Origin: Nocardia blacklockiae
Lineage (GTDB): Bacteria > Actinomycetota > Actinomycetes > Mycobacteriales > Mycobacteriaceae
Assembly: GCF_015477355.1 (NCBI RefSeq)
Contig: NZ_JADLRJ010000008.1
Span: forward strand, 1 to 64,000
Reading direction: 5' to 3'
Length of the DNA: 64,000 nt
In this document: piece after piece, positions 16,685 through 27,274 of the stretch
How the letters are laid out: every line of letters starts with the position of its first letter
How positions within the stretch are numbered: position 1 is the stretch's first letter
Notes under the pieces: model-generated
Databases searched by the model: none
Told to the model about the DNA's origin: nothing
What the model saw: the letters and a program-made list of their open reading frames with translations, nothing else
Translations under genes and position numbers: made by a program

Positions 16685-17975
16685 CGTTGCCCTCCTTCGT
16701 AGCGGTCCCACCCAATGCCTGACTGCCGAGCGTGGCCGCGCTGATCGCGCCGTCGGCGACCCGCACGCGCAGCTGGGTGCCGGGCGGCGCGTCGGCGATG
16801 GCCCGGATCACGTGCCGCTCCCGGCCCGTAACCCGTTGCACCACAGCGTATCCGCGCGCCATGGTGGCGGCCGGGCCGACCGCGGTGAGCTTGTCGCGCA
16901 GGTGCCGGACGGTGGTGGACTGGCCGTCGAGGCAGTGTTCGACGGCACGGCGGGCCGCGGCGCGCAACCGCTCGACCTCGTCGTGCCGCTGTTCCAGCAG
17001 CCGCAGCGGTTCGGCCAGCACCGGCCGCGACCGCACCTGGTCCAGTGCCCGCGCCTCGCGTTCGACCCAGCCGCGCAGCGCCGCCGCGGACCGCTCCCGC
17101 AGCTCGCGGACCAGCGCCAGCTCGGCGGCCGCGTCGGGCACCACGCGCTTGGCGGCGTCGGTGGGGGTGGCCGCGCGCAGGTCGGCGACGTGGTCGGAGA
17201 TCGGGTTGTCGGGCTCGTGCCCGATGGCGCTCACGATCGGCGTGGTCGCGGCCACGATGGCGCGGCACAGCGTCTCGTCGGAGAACGGCAGCAGATCCTC
17301 CACGCTGCCGCCGCCGCGAGCCAGCACGATGACCTCCACGTCGGGGTCGCGGTCGAGTTCGGCCAGCGCGTCGAGGATCTGGGGCACCGCGGTCGGGCCC
17401 TGCACGGCGGTGTTGCGGACCTCGAACCGCACCGCGGGCCAGCGTTGCCGCGCCACCGTCAGCACGTCGTGCTCGGCGGCGCCGCCGCGACCGGTGATGA
17501 GCCCGATCGCCTTGGGCAGGAACGGGATCGGGCGCTTCAGGCGCGGATCGAACAGGCCCTCGGCGGCCAGGAGCGCCTTCAGCCGCTCGATCCGGGCGAG
17601 CAGCTCGCCGATGCCGACCGGGCGAATCTCGGTGATACGCAACGAGATCGTGCCGCGGCCGGTGAAATACGACAGCTTCCCGTACACCACGACCCGGCTG
17701 CCCTCCTGCAGCGGCACGGGGGAACCGCGCAGCAGCTGCGGATCGCAGCTGACCGACAGCGACATGTCGGCGGCCGGGTCGCGTAGCACCAGGAACGCGG
17801 TGCGGGTGCCGGGACGCAGCGAGATCTGGGTGATCTGTCCCTCGACCCAGACGCTGCCGAGCCGATCGATCCACTGCGCGACCTTGACCGCGATGCTGCG
17901 GACCGGCCACGGGTGCTCGGCCGAGGCTCCGGGGCGCTCCGGCGCGGAGCCCGCGCCCGCCGGGGCATCGGTCAC
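16671..17975 (-). CDS. xseA: Exodeoxyribonuclease VII large subunit
   Basis: 434 residues from GTG 17975. The N-terminal OB-fold ([20 protein letters not shown]) is followed by the catalytic exonuclease VII core: [40 protein letters not shown] and [20 protein letters not shown] are signature blocks. A long coiled coil then binds XseB, and the C-terminal ARGYAVVQR segment is typical. The enzyme degrades single-stranded DNA to oligonucleotides from either end. Its start overlaps the lipid-droplet gene stop by 4 bp. Confidence 0.95.
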   Translation of the reverse strand: MTDAPAGAGSAPERPGASAEHPWPVRSIAVKVAQWIDRLGSVWVEGQITQISLRPGTRTAFLVLRDPAADMSLSVSCDPQLLRGSPVPLQEGSRVVVYGKLSYFTGRGTISLRITEIRPVGIGELLARIERLKALLAAEGLFDPRLKRPIPFLPKAIGLITGRGGAAEHDVLTVARQRWPAVRFEVRNTAVQGPTAVPQILDALAELDRDPDVEVIVLARGGGSVEDLLPFSDETLCRAIVAATTPIVSAIGHEPDNPISDHVADLRAATPTDAAKRVVPDAAAELALVRELRERSAAALRGWVEREARALDQVRSRPVLAEPLRLLEQRHDEVERLRAAARRAVEHCLDGQSTTVRHLRDKLTAVGPAATMARGYAVVQRVTGRERHVIRAIADAPPGTQLRVRVADGAISAATLGSQALGGTATKEGNDDRQ

Positions 17976-18784
17976 TTCGCCCGCACGGTGGCGATCCGGT
18001 TCGTCAGCATGGTCACGAACGGCGCCCGGTCGCGGGTCCGCTGCTCGAAGTCGAGCAGGGCGGTGAGATCTTCGACACTCAGCATGCGCAGCCGGGCGCG
18101 CAGTTGGGCGAGGGTCATGTTGGTGTAGTCGTAGCGGGCGGCGACCTCGGGCTCCACCACCTCGACCGCGCCGTTGCCGGAAACCCTTGCGGCGAGCTCG
18201 GATTCGGGCTCGGCGGCCGGCTCGGGCGTCGCGATGACGGTCGGTTCGGCGGGGTCGGCGGGCTTGGGCGTCGGCTCCGAGGTGTCCACCGGGCCGGAGG
18301 TCGACAGGTCCGCGGTGGACTCAGGCGTGGTGGCGGGCTCCGGGGCGTCGGTCGGCTCGGGCGTCGCGGTCGGCTCCGCGTCGGACTCGGACGTCGCGGT
18401 CGCGTCGGCGTCGCCTGCGGGCTCGGGTGTCGCGGCGGGCTCGGGCGCGGCGGGCGGTTCGGGCTCGAAGTACCGGTCGAACGCGCTCTCCCGGGCGGCC
18501 TCGGCGAGGTTGCGGAAGGTCTGCTCGAAGTCGTGGTCCTCGTCGAAGGTGGCCCACTCGGGCTGCTCCACCGGGCGATTGGCCAGGCGTTCGAAGACGG
18601 CGTCGCCCTTGAGGGCGAGGCTGGTCACGAACTGCTGGGCGTGCATGGTGGTCTGCAGCAGCTGACTGATGGCGGTGATGGGGAAATTCACTGCCGCCGT
18701 GGGCAGCCGGCGAGTTTCCTCGATCGCATACACTGCGGCCCCGGCGGCGACACGGGCGATGAACGGCGGACGGAACATGGTCAT
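17972..18784 (-). CDS. Lipid-droplet-associated protein (Rv1109c-like)
   Basis: 270 residues from ATG 18784 (a second ATG two codons later). The N-terminal ~100 residues ([20 protein letters not shown], then [20 protein letters not shown]) form amphipathic helices typical of the mycolata lipid-droplet-associated family. A ~100-residue Pro/Glu/Thr/Ala-rich low-complexity linker follows (repeated [10 protein letters not shown]-type units). The C-terminal helical segment [20 protein letters not shown] carries the conserved end domain. It lies upstream of xseA in the position of Rv1109c. The length of the linker probably varies between strains. Confidence 0.7.
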   Translation of the reverse strand: MTMFRPPFIARVAAGAAVYAIEETRRLPTAAVNFPITAISQLLQTTMHAQQFVTSLALKGDAVFERLANRPVEQPEWATFDEDHDFEQTFRNLAEAARESAFDRYFEPEPPAAPEPAATPEPAGDADATATSESDAEPTATPEPTDAPEPATTPESTADLSTSGPVDTSEPTPKPADPAEPTVIATPEPAAEPESELAARVSGNGAVEVVEPEVAARYDYTNMTLAQLRARLRMLSVEDLTALLDFEQRTRDRAPFVTMLTNRIATVRAK

Positions 18785-18986
18785 AGCCTGCCCGAAACGC
18801 GGTGTGATGCAAAGGGAGGGGCCGCGTGAGTTACCCATTCCCCCACTTAATCAGTCGCGGCGCCCGACAGCGCTGCCGGGGTGCGGGTGACCGGCGTGCC
18901 GATGCCCTAGTCGGCGGGCGTGTCGCACACGCGCGGCAGCACCGCCGCCTGGGCGCGTCGTCGGGCTCGCACGTAAGCTGTGGGGC

Positions 18987-19991
18987 ATGTCCTCGGCTAT
19001 CCCGTTGAATGTCGGAATCGCCCGCTCGGCCGGCTCCGGCGCGTCCGGTGCGGCCAAGCGCGTGCTGCTCGCCGAGCCGCGCGGATACTGCGCCGGTGTG
19101 GACCGCGCGGTGGAGACCGTGGAGCGCACGCTGGACAAGCACGGCGCGCCGGTCTACGTCCGCAAGGAGATCGTGCACAACCGGCACGTGGTGGAGACCC
19201 TGCGCGAGCGCGGCGTGATCTTCGTCGACGAGACCGACGAGGTGCCCGAGGGCGCCGTCGTGGTGTTCTCCGCCCACGGTGTGTCGCCGGCCGTGCACGA
19301 GGCCGCCGCGGCCCGCGGCCTGCACACCATCGATGCCACCTGCCCGCTGGTCACCAAGGTGCACCAGGAGGCGAAGCGCTTCGCCCGCGACGATTTCGAC
19401 ATCCTGCTCATCGGCCACGAGGGCCACGAGGAGGTGGAGGGCACCGCCGGCGAGGCGCCCGACCACGTGCAACTGGTGGACGGCCCCGAGTCCGTGGACG
19501 CGGTCACCGTGCGCGACGAGAACAAGGTCATCTGGCTGTCGCAGACCACCCTGTCGGTGGACGAGACGATGGAGACGGTGCAGCGGCTGCGGGAGCGTTT
19601 CCCGAACCTGCAGGACCCGCCGAGCGACGACATCTGCTATGCCACCTCCAACCGCCAGACCGCGGTGAAGGCCATGGCGCCGGAGTGCGATCTGGTGATC
19701 GTGGTCGGCTCCCGCAATTCCTCGAACTCCAAGCGCCTGGTCGAGGTCGCGCTGAACGCCGGCGCCCGCGCTTCCTATCTGGTCGATTTCGCCAACGAGG
19801 TGGACCCGGCCTGGTTCGAGGGCGTGCGCACGGTCGGCGTCACCTCCGGCGCCTCGGTCCCGGAGATCCTCGTCCGCGGCGTCCTAGACCTGCTCGCCGA
19901 GCACGGTTACGGCGAGGTCCAGCCGGTCACCACCGCCAACGAGACACTGGTCTTCGCGCTGCCCCGCGAACTTCGCCCGGCGCGGCGCTGA
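18987..19991 (+). CDS. ispH: 4-hydroxy-3-methylbut-2-enyl diphosphate reductase
   Basis: 334 residues from ATG 18987. The three iron-sulfur-ligand cysteines are in their usual contexts: [39 protein letters not shown] and [20 protein letters not shown]. The substrate His and Ser positions follow ([21 protein letters not shown]). It catalyses the last step of the methylerythritol phosphate pathway, giving IPP and DMAPP, and uses a 4Fe-4S cluster. Divergent from the lipid-droplet/xseA operon, as in mycobacteria (lytB2). Confidence 0.95.
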   Translation: MSSAIPLNVGIARSAGSGASGAAKRVLLAEPRGYCAGVDRAVETVERTLDKHGAPVYVRKEIVHNRHVVETLRERGVIFVDETDEVPEGAVVVFSAHGVSPAVHEAAAARGLHTIDATCPLVTKVHQEAKRFARDDFDILLIGHEGHEEVEGTAGEAPDHVQLVDGPESVDAVTVRDENKVIWLSQTTLSVDETMETVQRLRERFPNLQDPPSDDICYATSNRQTAVKAMAPECDLVIVVGSRNSSNSKRLVEVALNAGARASYLVDFANEVDPAWFEGVRTVGVTSGASVPEILVRGVLDLLAEHGYGEVQPVTTANETLVFALPRELRPARR

Positions 19992-20056
19992 TTCGCGTTC
20001 CGGGCCCGCGTCCGTCGTGCTGAACCGTCCGACGAGCTGACCCGCGTTCCGGGCTT

Positions 20057-20098
20057 CGCTTGCGCCAATCCGGTCGCTTGCGCCAATTCGTTTGGCGC
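20057..20098. terminator. Hairpin and short direct repeats between convergent genes
   Basis: GCGCCAA (20080-20086) and TTGGCGC (20092-20098) form a 7-bp stem with loop TTCGT between the stops of ispH (19991) and the DUF6542 gene (20182). TCGCTTGCGCCAAT occurs twice in tandem just before it (about 20056 and 20073). It probably serves as a bidirectional terminator; it lacks a strong U-run. Confidence 0.5.
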
Positions 20099-20181
20099 GT
20101 AACGGTATTCGGCTGCCGCGCGATAGGCGGGCGTGGGGATGCGGCGGGTGGCTGTGGTGGCGGGGCGTGGTGTGCCCGTTG

Positions 20182-21015
20182 TCAGCGCTCGATGCGGCCG
20201 GAGTCGCGGTCGCGGTAGCGGACATTCGGCCGCGGGTGCGGCGGGACGTCGCCGTTGCGCTGGGTGCGGCTGCGGCGCGGGGCCGGGTCGGCGGTCGCGG
20301 CACGCTCCGAGGTCCGGGGGTAGGAATTCTTCGCGGGGGAGACGCGCGGCGGGCGTTCGGCGACTCGCCCGGAGGAACGTCGGCTGGAGCGCGTGGGAGC
20401 GGGTTCCGGGTCGGCTTCGGCCGCCGCGGCCGACGAGCGGGCCCGGCGGCGGAGCGTATCCGAGGAACCCGTGGCGCGGCCGCGGCGAGCCCGATCACCC
20501 GAGCGCCCGGAGCGCGCGGTGCGGGCGGTGCTCTTGCGCGGGCGGTCGCCGCCACCGGTGCGCGCCGCCTCCTGGCGGTGCATCAGCACCCGCCCGCCGC
20601 CGATCAACAGCACCAGCACGGTGGCCACGGCCATCGTCGGAAAGCGATTCACCAGCGGGATCGCCAGATTCAGCAGCACATCCTTCAACGAGGTGGAACT
20701 GCGGCCGAGCAGTTGCTGATACGCCAGCGGCACCGACACGAACAACAGCAGCGGCGGCGTCACCATGGTGGTGAACAGACCGCGGTAGCGCACCACCAGC
20801 GCCGCCAGCACACAGCCCAGGACGTAGCAGGTCGCGAAGGTCAGCGTCAGCTCCTTGCCGCTGCTGCCCGCATCGATGAAGAACCCGATGAATGTGCACG
20901 CCACCGCGATCAGAACCGCCGCGCCGGCGGGGACGCCGGGCACCGACGGGATGATCGAGCGGTGCGATGCCGGGACCTCGGATCGCTCGCGTTGGGTAGC
21001 TGCCACGTAAAGCAC
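20182..21015 (-). CDS. DUF6542-type membrane protein
   Basis: 277 residues from GTG 21015 (GTG 21006 is also possible). Four hydrophobic segments fill the first ~150 residues: GVPAGAAVLIAVACTFIGFF, TFATCYVLGCVLAALVVRY, LFTTMVTPPLLLFVSVPLAY and MAVATVLVLLIGGGRVLM. The remaining ~130 residues are a basic Arg/Ser/Pro-rich tail, probably cytosolic and disordered. This matches the actinobacterial family represented by Rv1111c beside ispH. No biochemical role is known. Confidence 0.75.
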   Translation of the reverse strand: MLYVAATQRERSEVPASHRSIIPSVPGVPAGAAVLIAVACTFIGFFIDAGSSGKELTLTFATCYVLGCVLAALVVRYRGLFTTMVTPPLLLFVSVPLAYQQLLGRSSTSLKDVLLNLAIPLVNRFPTMAVATVLVLLIGGGRVLMHRQEAARTGGGDRPRKSTARTARSGRSGDRARRGRATGSSDTLRRRARSSAAAAEADPEPAPTRSSRRSSGRVAERPPRVSPAKNSYPRTSERAATADPAPRRSRTQRNGDVPPHPRPNVRYRDRDSGRIER

Positions 21016-21064
21016 ACTATCTGCCCCGGCCGAAACGTGTCTCGAGGCCGGGCGGATGCGCCGC

Positions 21065-22201
21065 CTACTCGGTGCCCTCCGCCAGCCCCACGGCGCGCGG
21101 CCAGGACTCCACCCGGCCGATCGCCGGGACCTCCCGTTCGCCGATGTCCAACTCGTGCAGACGGCGGGCCGTGACCATCACCCGCGACTCGATCGTCGCG
21201 ACGGTGTGGTTGTACGCGTCGACGGCCTTTCCCAGTTGAGCGCCCAGACGGTCCAGGTGGCGGCCGGTGGTGCCCAGCCGCGTGTACAACTCGCGGCCCA
21301 ATTGCTGCACCGTAGCCATTTCCTGGGACAGTGTCTCCTGCCGCCAGCCGAAAGCCACCGTGCGCAACAGGGCGATCAGCGTCGTCGGTGTAGCGAGAAT
21401 CACATTCCGGCCGAAGGCGTACTCGAGCAGGCTCGCGTCCGCGTTCAGCGCCGCGTCCAGGAACGGGTCGCCCGGAACGAACAGCACCACGAATTCCGGG
21501 GACGGATCGAACGCGGCCCAGTACGCCTTGTCGGAGAGCTGGTCGATATGGCCGCGTAGATGTTTGGCGTGCCGGGCCAGGTGTTCGCCGCGCGATCGCG
21601 GGTCGGTGTCGGCCGTGGCGTCCAGATAGGCCGTCAGCGGCACCTTGGCGTCGACGACGAGCTGCCGGCCGCCCGCCATCCGCACCACCAGGTCCGGCCG
21701 CACGCCGCCGTCCCGACCGGACGCGCTGACCTGGGTGTCGAAATCGCAGTGCCGCGACATTCCGGCCAGCTCCACCACCCGCTCCAGCTGGATCTCGCCC
21801 CAGCGCCCGCGCACCTGCGGCGCCCGCAGCGCCGAGACCAGTTGGCCGGTCTGCGTGGACAACTGGTGCGAGACCCGCTGCATGCCCGCCACCTGTTCGC
21901 GCAGGCCGGAGTAGGCGTCGATGCGGTGGTGCTCGACCTGCCGGAGCTGCTGGTTCAGCGCGCCCACCGCCTCCCGCAGCGGATCCACCAGGGCGCCCAG
22001 GGCGTGCGAATTGCGCCGCGCCGCATCCTCGTTCGCCGCGCTCAGCGACTGGCGCAGCAGTCTCTCGTTGTCGCGCAGCGCGGCCAGCTGCGCCTCGGCC
22101 GTGGCCGCGCGCCGCCCCGCCCGCGCGGCATACCCCAGCCACCCGAGCCCGAACCCGGCGGCGAACACCAACAGCAACGCGCACAGCATCGATGCGGTCA
22201 T
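21065..22201 (-). CDS. rmuC: DNA recombination protein RmuC
   Basis: 378 residues from ATG 22201. An N-terminal membrane helix (MLCALLLVFAAGFGLGWLGY) is followed by a coiled coil and the RmuC domain: RGRWGEIQLERVVELAGMSR, VDAKVPLTAYLDA, FVVLFVPGDPFLDAAL and NVILATPTTLIALLRTVAFG are family signature blocks. RmuC limits inversions at short inverted repeats in E. coli and has a restriction-endonuclease-like core. It is divergent from sbcDC, another repeat-structure nuclease, with 144 bp between starts. Confidence 0.92.
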   Translation of the reverse strand: MTASMLCALLLVFAAGFGLGWLGYAARAGRRAATAEAQLAALRDNERLLRQSLSAANEDAARRNSHALGALVDPLREAVGALNQQLRQVEHHRIDAYSGLREQVAGMQRVSHQLSTQTGQLVSALRAPQVRGRWGEIQLERVVELAGMSRHCDFDTQVSASGRDGGVRPDLVVRMAGGRQLVVDAKVPLTAYLDATADTDPRSRGEHLARHAKHLRGHIDQLSDKAYWAAFDPSPEFVVLFVPGDPFLDAALNADASLLEYAFGRNVILATPTTLIALLRTVAFGWRQETLSQEMATVQQLGRELYTRLGTTGRHLDRLGAQLGKAVDAYNHTVATIESRVMVTARRLHELDIGEREVPAIGRVESWPRAVGLAEGTE

Positions 22202-22345
22202 GAGTGCAGATGGTGCCCCATCGCACCGACAAGAACGCGCAGCGCGGCAATCCGCTGGCGCGCCCGAATTTCCGGCGGCGCTTTTGCGACACGTTCGGCC
22301 TGGCGGTTTCGTGTCTGTCGGTGGGAGCGTCTACGGTTGCGCGGC

Positions 22346-23521
22346 ATGCGGATGCTGCATACGTCGGACTGGCACATAGGGCGCACGTTCCACGGTGTGG
22401 ATCTGCTTGCCGACCAGGCACGTTCGCTGGAGTCGATCGCGGAGATCGTGGCCGCCGAGCAGGTCGAGGCGGTCCTGCTGCCCGGCGACGTGTACGACCG
22501 GTCCATTCCCAGCGCCGACGCGATCGCGGTGTGCAACCGCGGATTCGAGGCGATCCGGGCGGCGGGCGCCGTCATCGTGGCAACCTCGGGCAATCACGAC
22601 TCGCCGACCCGCCTGGGCGCGCTCGGCAGTTTCGCGGCGGCCGGCGGCCTGCACCTGCGCACCACCGTGGCCGACGTGCGGCGGCCGGTGCTGTTGTCCG
22701 ACGAGTTCGGCGAGATCGCCTGCTACGGCATCCCGTACCTGGAGCCGGAGATCACCCGCGCCGAACTGGAAGTGCCGCAGGCTCGCTCGCACGCCGACAT
22801 CCTGGCCGCGGCGATGGGCCTGATCCGGGCCGATCTGGACCGCCGCGGCAATCCCCGCTCGGTGGTGCTGGCGCACGCCTTCGTGGTCGGCGGCGAGGCG
22901 ACGGGGTCCGAGCGCACCATCTCCGTCGGCGGGGTGGAAACGGTGCCGCTGGGTGCCTTCGACGGCATCGACTATGTGGCGCTGGGGCACCTGCATTCGC
23001 CGCAGACGCTGTCGGAGTCGGTGCGCTACTGCGGTTCGCCGCTGCCGTATTCGTTCGCCGAGCGCTCGCATCGCAAGGCGGTCTGGATCGTCGACCTGGA
23101 CGACGCGGGTCTGCGCACGGTCACCCGCCGCGACCTGCCCGAGGTGCGCGGGCTCAGCCAGCTCACCGGAACCCTCGAGGACCTGCTCGCCGACCCGGCG
23201 CACGCCGCGGCCGAGGACGACTACGTCTCCGCGACCCTGACCGACCACGCCCGCCCGGTGGACGCGCTGCGCCGGTTGCGCACCCGTTTCCGACACGCCG
23301 TGCACGTGGAATGGGTTCGGCCGGAAGGCAATCCGGAATTGCGCTACCGTGAGCGGGTGCAGGGCCGACGCGACACCGACGTAGCGCGCAGCTTCCTCGC
23401 CGACGTCCGCGGCGAGCCGTCGCCCGGCGAGCTGAACTGGATGGAGCGCGCCCTCGTCGCGGCCGTCGCCGAGCGGGAGGCCGAGCCGGCGCCACCGGTG
23501 GCCGACGAGCTCTCGGCATGA
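22346..23521 (+). CDS. sbcD: Exonuclease subunit SbcD
   Basis: 391 residues from ATG 22346 (a second ATG two codons later). Calcineurin-like phosphoesterase motifs: MLHTSDWHIGRTFHG (D-x-H), LLPGDVYDRSIPSADA (GD), VIVATSGNHDSPTRLG (GNHD), VLAHAFVVGG and YVALGHLHSPQT (GHxH). It is the Mn-dependent nuclease that, with SbcC, cleaves hairpins and protein-blocked DNA ends. The C-terminus overlaps the sbcC start by 4 bp (ATGA). The open frame continues far upstream only because of antisense GC bias from rmuC. Confidence 0.95.
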   Translation: MRMLHTSDWHIGRTFHGVDLLADQARSLESIAEIVAAEQVEAVLLPGDVYDRSIPSADAIAVCNRGFEAIRAAGAVIVATSGNHDSPTRLGALGSFAAAGGLHLRTTVADVRRPVLLSDEFGEIACYGIPYLEPEITRAELEVPQARSHADILAAAMGLIRADLDRRGNPRSVVLAHAFVVGGEATGSERTISVGGVETVPLGAFDGIDYVALGHLHSPQTLSESVRYCGSPLPYSFAERSHRKAVWIVDLDDAGLRTVTRRDLPEVRGLSQLTGTLEDLLADPAHAAAEDDYVSATLTDHARPVDALRRLRTRFRHAVHVEWVRPEGNPELRYRERVQGRRDTDVARSFLADVRGEPSPGELNWMERALVAAVAEREAEPAPPVADELSA

Positions 23522-26500
23522 GGCTGCACCGGCTGGAGATGACGGCCTTCGGGCCCTTCGCCGAGACGGCGAGCGTCGATTTCGACGAGCTGGGTGCCGA
23601 CGGTCTGTTCCTGCTGCACGGTCAGACCGGAGCCGGGAAGACCACCGTGCTGGACGCGATCGCCTTCGCGCTCTACGGCCGGGTGCCCGGGGCGCGCGGG
23701 GAGAGCAAGCGGCTGCACTCCGATCACGCCGATCCGCAGGTGCCGCCGCGGGTGCTGCTGGAGGCCACGCTCGGCGGCCGCCGGTTGCGGCTCGTCCGGT
23801 CGCCGGAGTTCCAGCGGCCGAAGAAGCGCGGGACGGGCTGGGCCACCGAACAAGCCTCGGCGACACTGGAATGGCTCGACGGGCGCGGCCACGCCAACCT
23901 CTCGCGCATACCGGACATCGGCGACGAGGTGCTGCGCCTGCTGGGCATGAGCGCCGACCAGTTCTTCCAGGTGGTGCTGCTGCCGCAGGGCGATTTCGCG
24001 CGATTCCTGCGGGCCGACAACGAGGATCGCGAGAAGCTGCTCGAAAAGCTCTTCGACACCGAACGTTTCGGCACCGCCGAGCAGTGGCTCGCGCAGCGCC
24101 GCCGCGAGAGCGCCGCCGAGCTGGAGGCGCAGCGGCAGAGCATCGACCGGCTGATCGCGCAGGTGGGAGTGGCGTCCGGAGCCGGTGCCACCGAGACCGT
24201 GGGCCCGCTGGAGGCGGTCGACTGGTCGCAGCGCCTGCTGGCCACTGCGCGCAAGGATCTGACCACAGCCGCCGCGAACCTGCAACGCTGCCAGCGGGAT
24301 TCGGCCGCCGCCCAGGCGAGCGCCGAGGAGCAGCGCCGCCTGCGCGAACTCCGCAGGCGCTGGTCGGCGGCCCGCGCACAACTCGACGAGTACGCCGCGG
24401 GCGCGGACCGCCGCGCCCGGCAGACCACCGAACTCGACCGCGCCCGCCGCGCCGAACCGGTAGCCGCGGCACTCGCCGAAGCCCGCTCCGCAGCCGTGGC
24501 CCTACGCCGCCGCACCGAAGAGGCCCGCACCACCGCAGAGCGCCTGGCAACCCGCCTCCTCGACCCACCCAGCACCGAACTCCCCGGAACCCCCTGGGCC
24601 GCAGCAGACCTCGCCGCAACCGAACTCACAGACACCAACCTCGCGCCCGACCTCACCGCCCTCGCAACGACTACCCTCACCGAGGAGCCCGCGGCATCGA
24701 AGTCGTCCGCAGCCGCGTCCGGCGGATCTGCGGCTTTTGCGTCGTCCGGGGTCGCGTCGGCTGGCTCTGCGGCATCGGAGTCGTCCGCAGCCGAGTCCGC
24801 CGAATCCGTGTCCGCTGCGCCTGAACTCGGCGAGTCCGTGTCGTCGGAGAACGAGTCGGCTCAGCTCGACCGTGCCAAGGCGAAGCCTGCGGGGCTCGTG
24901 TCGGCCGAGCCGGTCGACTCAGGGGAGCTTGAGTCCGACGAGTTGGAGTTGTTCTCGATCGACAGCTTTCTGCCCCGGCAGGCGGAGAGGCGAGACGAAA
25001 AGCGTTCGAGCCGTTCTCCTTCGAAGCGGTCCGCAGCCACGGGGCCGGAGCGTTCTCCGTTGTCGGCGGCCGATCCTTCCGTGGTTGCGGTTGGTCTGCG
25101 GCCCGAGTCGTCGGACGGCGATTCGTCGGGGCGCGCGCGTGCCCAATTGTCGGTCGGGGACGATGCGGCCTGCGCGGTCGAGGGCCGTTCCGAGCTGTCG
25201 GTCGCGGAGCGGGCGGGTTCTCGGGTAGGGGAGGGGAGGGATGATTCGAGTGCCGAATCGGCCGGGTCCTCGGGGGAGGGGAGGCCGGGCGAGGTTGGGC
25301 TGGAGGCGGCTGTTCGGCGGTGGTCGGCGCAGATCGGCGGGCTGGACGAGGTGCGGGCGGATGCGGAGTCGGCGAAGGCGCTGACTGCCGAATTGGCTGG
25401 ATTGCGTACGGAATACGCGAATTTGAGTGCGGGGGTCGAGAAGCTCTCGGTGCGGCGGGCCGAGTTGCCCGAGTCGATCCGGACGGCCGAGGTGCGGCTG
25501 CGGGCGGCCGCCGATGCGATGGCCGGGCTGGCGGGGCTGGCCGCCGAGTGCGATCGGTTGCGGGCGGCCGCCACCGCCGCGGTGGAACTGGTGCGGCGGC
25601 GCGCCGAGTCGGCCCAGGCCCGCGAGGAGTACGAGGCGGCGCGCAGCGCTCATGCGGACGCCCGCGAGCACACCCTCAAGGTCCGCGAGCGCAGGCTGGC
25701 GGGCATGGCCGCGGAACTGGCGGGCGCGCTGGCCGACGGCCGGCCGTGCGCGGTGTGCGGTGCCACCGAGCATCCCGCACCGGCCCGCCCCGCCGAGGCG
25801 GCCGCCACCCGTCGCGACGAGGAGCGCGCGGTGGCGGCCGAACGTGCCGCCGAGACCGCCCGAGACCGCGCCCTGGCCCGCTGCACCGAACTGGACCGCC
25901 AGATCGAAGTACTGATCGAGCGCGGCGGCGACGGCGACAAGGCGGAACTGGCCACCGCCCTGAACGCCGCCACCGAACGCTACGAGGCCGCGGGCAGCGC
26001 GGCCGCCCGGCACGACGACCTCACCGTGGAGCTCGCCCGCCTGCGCACCGCCGAGACGCGGCTGCAGGACGAACTGCGCGACCTCGAATCCCGATGCAGC
26101 GCAGCGCAAGAACGCATCCTGGCGGCCGACCGCCGGCTGGCCGAACTCACCGAGCGACTGCGCGAGGCCGCGGGCGCCGACGGCACGGTGGAGCGCCGCC
26201 GCGCCCGGCTGGAGGCCCTGGTCCGCGACGCCACCGAGCTGCGCGACGCCCGCACCGAGGCGGCCGCCGCGCGCGACCGGGTCGCCGCCCTGTCCGCCCG
26301 CGTGGAGCAGTTGGCGCGAACGGCGGATCTCGTGCCGGAAACCGTTGTGCCCCAAGACGCTTCCGCTCCCGAATTCGCCGTGCTGGCGGCCTACGCCAAG
26401 GTGGTCGACGCCGCCACCCGCACCGCCGCGCAGCAGACGGAGCTGGAGGCCGCGCTGGTCACCGCCGACCGCGCCCGCGCCCACGCGGAGGCGGTCCTGG

Positions 26501-27249
26501 CCGAGCCGGAGGTGCGGGCGGCGGCCGATGCCGAACCCGCCGACGCCGAAGCGCTGGAAACCCGTGTCGCACAAGCCCGGAACTGTCTGGACGCGGCGGT
26601 CGGCACGCACGCCGAGGCCACCCGCCGGGTAGCGCAGCTGGAAGAACTCGGCGGCCAGCTGTGGGCGGCGGTGGACCGGATCGCCCCCATGCAGCGCGCC
26701 CACGACGAACTGGCCGGGCTGGCCGAGGTGGTGGCCGGACGCGGCGAGAACAACCGCCGCATGTCACTGCGCTCCTACGTCCTGGCGGCCCGTCTCGAGG
26801 AGGTGGCCCTGGCCGGCTCGGTGCGCCTGCGCCGAATGTCCGGCGGCCGTTACGAATTCGTCCACACCGACGCCGCCGGTCCGCGCGGCCGCCGCGGCGG
26901 CCTGGGCCTGGACGTCCGCGACGACTACACCGGCGCGGTCCGCCCGGCCAAAACCCTGTCGGGCGGCGAGACCTTCATGGCCTCCCTGGCCCTCGCGCTC
27001 GGCCTGGCCGATGTGGTGGCCGCGGAATCCGGCGGCCTGGTCCTCGACACCCTCTTCATCGACGAGGGCTTCGGCAGCCTCGACGCCGACACCCTCGACT
27101 CGGTCATGGGCGTCCTCGACGAGCTCCGCTCCGGCGGCCGCGTCGTGGGCGTCGTCAGCCACGTCGACGAGATGCGCCAACGCATCCCCAGCCGCCTGCA
27201 CGTGATCCGCGAACCCACCGGCTCCCACCTCCGAACCACCGTCGCCTGA
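23518..27249 (+). CDS. sbcC: Exonuclease subunit SbcC with large low-complexity insertion
   Basis: 1243 residues, longer than the ~1000 usual for the family. Walker A is GQTGAGKTTVLDAIAFALYG near residue 35; the Q-loop region is QVVLLPQGDFARFLRADN; the zinc hook CxxC is GRPCAVCGATEHP near residue 743; the ABC signature TLSGGETFMASLALALGLAD is near 1147 and the D-loop region LFIDEGFGSLDADTLDS near 1178. About residues 387-590 are a Ser/Ala/Glu-rich insertion (AASKSSAAASGGSAAFASSG and similar) between the N-terminal coiled coil and the hook. It works with SbcD as an ATP-driven DNA end and hairpin nuclease. Confidence 0.93.
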   Translation: MRLHRLEMTAFGPFAETASVDFDELGADGLFLLHGQTGAGKTTVLDAIAFALYGRVPGARGESKRLHSDHADPQVPPRVLLEATLGGRRLRLVRSPEFQRPKKRGTGWATEQASATLEWLDGRGHANLSRIPDIGDEVLRLLGMSADQFFQVVLLPQGDFARFLRADNEDREKLLEKLFDTERFGTAEQWLAQRRRESAAELEAQRQSIDRLIAQVGVASGAGATETVGPLEAVDWSQRLLATARKDLTTAAANLQRCQRDSAAAQASAEEQRRLRELRRRWSAARAQLDEYAAGADRRARQTTELDRARRAEPVAAALAEARSAAVALRRRTEEARTTAERLATRLLDPPSTELPGTPWAAADLAATELTDTNLAPDLTALATTTLTEEPAASKSSAAASGGSAAFASSGVASAGSAASESSAAESAESVSAAPELGESVSSENESAQLDRAKAKPAGLVSAEPVDSGELESDELELFSIDSFLPRQAERRDEKRSSRSPSKRSAATGPERSPLSAADPSVVAVGLRPESSDGDSSGRARAQLSVGDDAACAVEGRSELSVAERAGSRVGEGRDDSSAESAGSSGEGRPGEVGLEAAVRRWSAQIGGLDEVRADAESAKALTAELAGLRTEYANLSAGVEKLSVRRAELPESIRTAEVRLRAAADAMAGLAGLAAECDRLRAAATAAVELVRRRAESAQAREEYEAARSAHADAREHTLKVRERRLAGMAAELAGALADGRPCAVCGATEHPAPARPAEAAATRRDEERAVAAERAAETARDRALARCTELDRQIEVLIERGGDGDKAELATALNAATERYEAAGSAAARHDDLTVELARLRTAETRLQDELRDLESRCSAAQERILAADRRLAELTERLREAAGADGTVERRRARLEALVRDATELRDARTEAAAARDRVAALSARVEQLARTADLVPETVVPQDASAPEFAVLAAYAKVVDAATRTAAQQTELEAALVTADRARAHAEAVLAEPEVRAAADAEPADAEALETRVAQARNCLDAAVGTHAEATRRVAQLEELGGQLWAAVDRIAPMQRAHDELAGLAEVVAGRGENNRRMSLRSYVLAARLEEVALAGSVRLRRMSGGRYEFVHTDAAGPRGRRGGLGLDVRDDYTGAVRPAKTLSGGETFMASLALALGLADVVAAESGGLVLDTLFIDEGFGSLDADTLDSVMGVLDELRSGGRVVGVVSHVDEMRQRIPSRLHVIREPTGSHLRTTVA

Positions 27250-27274
27250 CCACCCGGCCCACGTCGCCCACGCC

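Noticed and set aside
21560-22345. 262-codon N-terminal extension of SbcD
   Set aside because: It is antisense to rmuC; the phosphoesterase motif begins immediately after ATG 22346.
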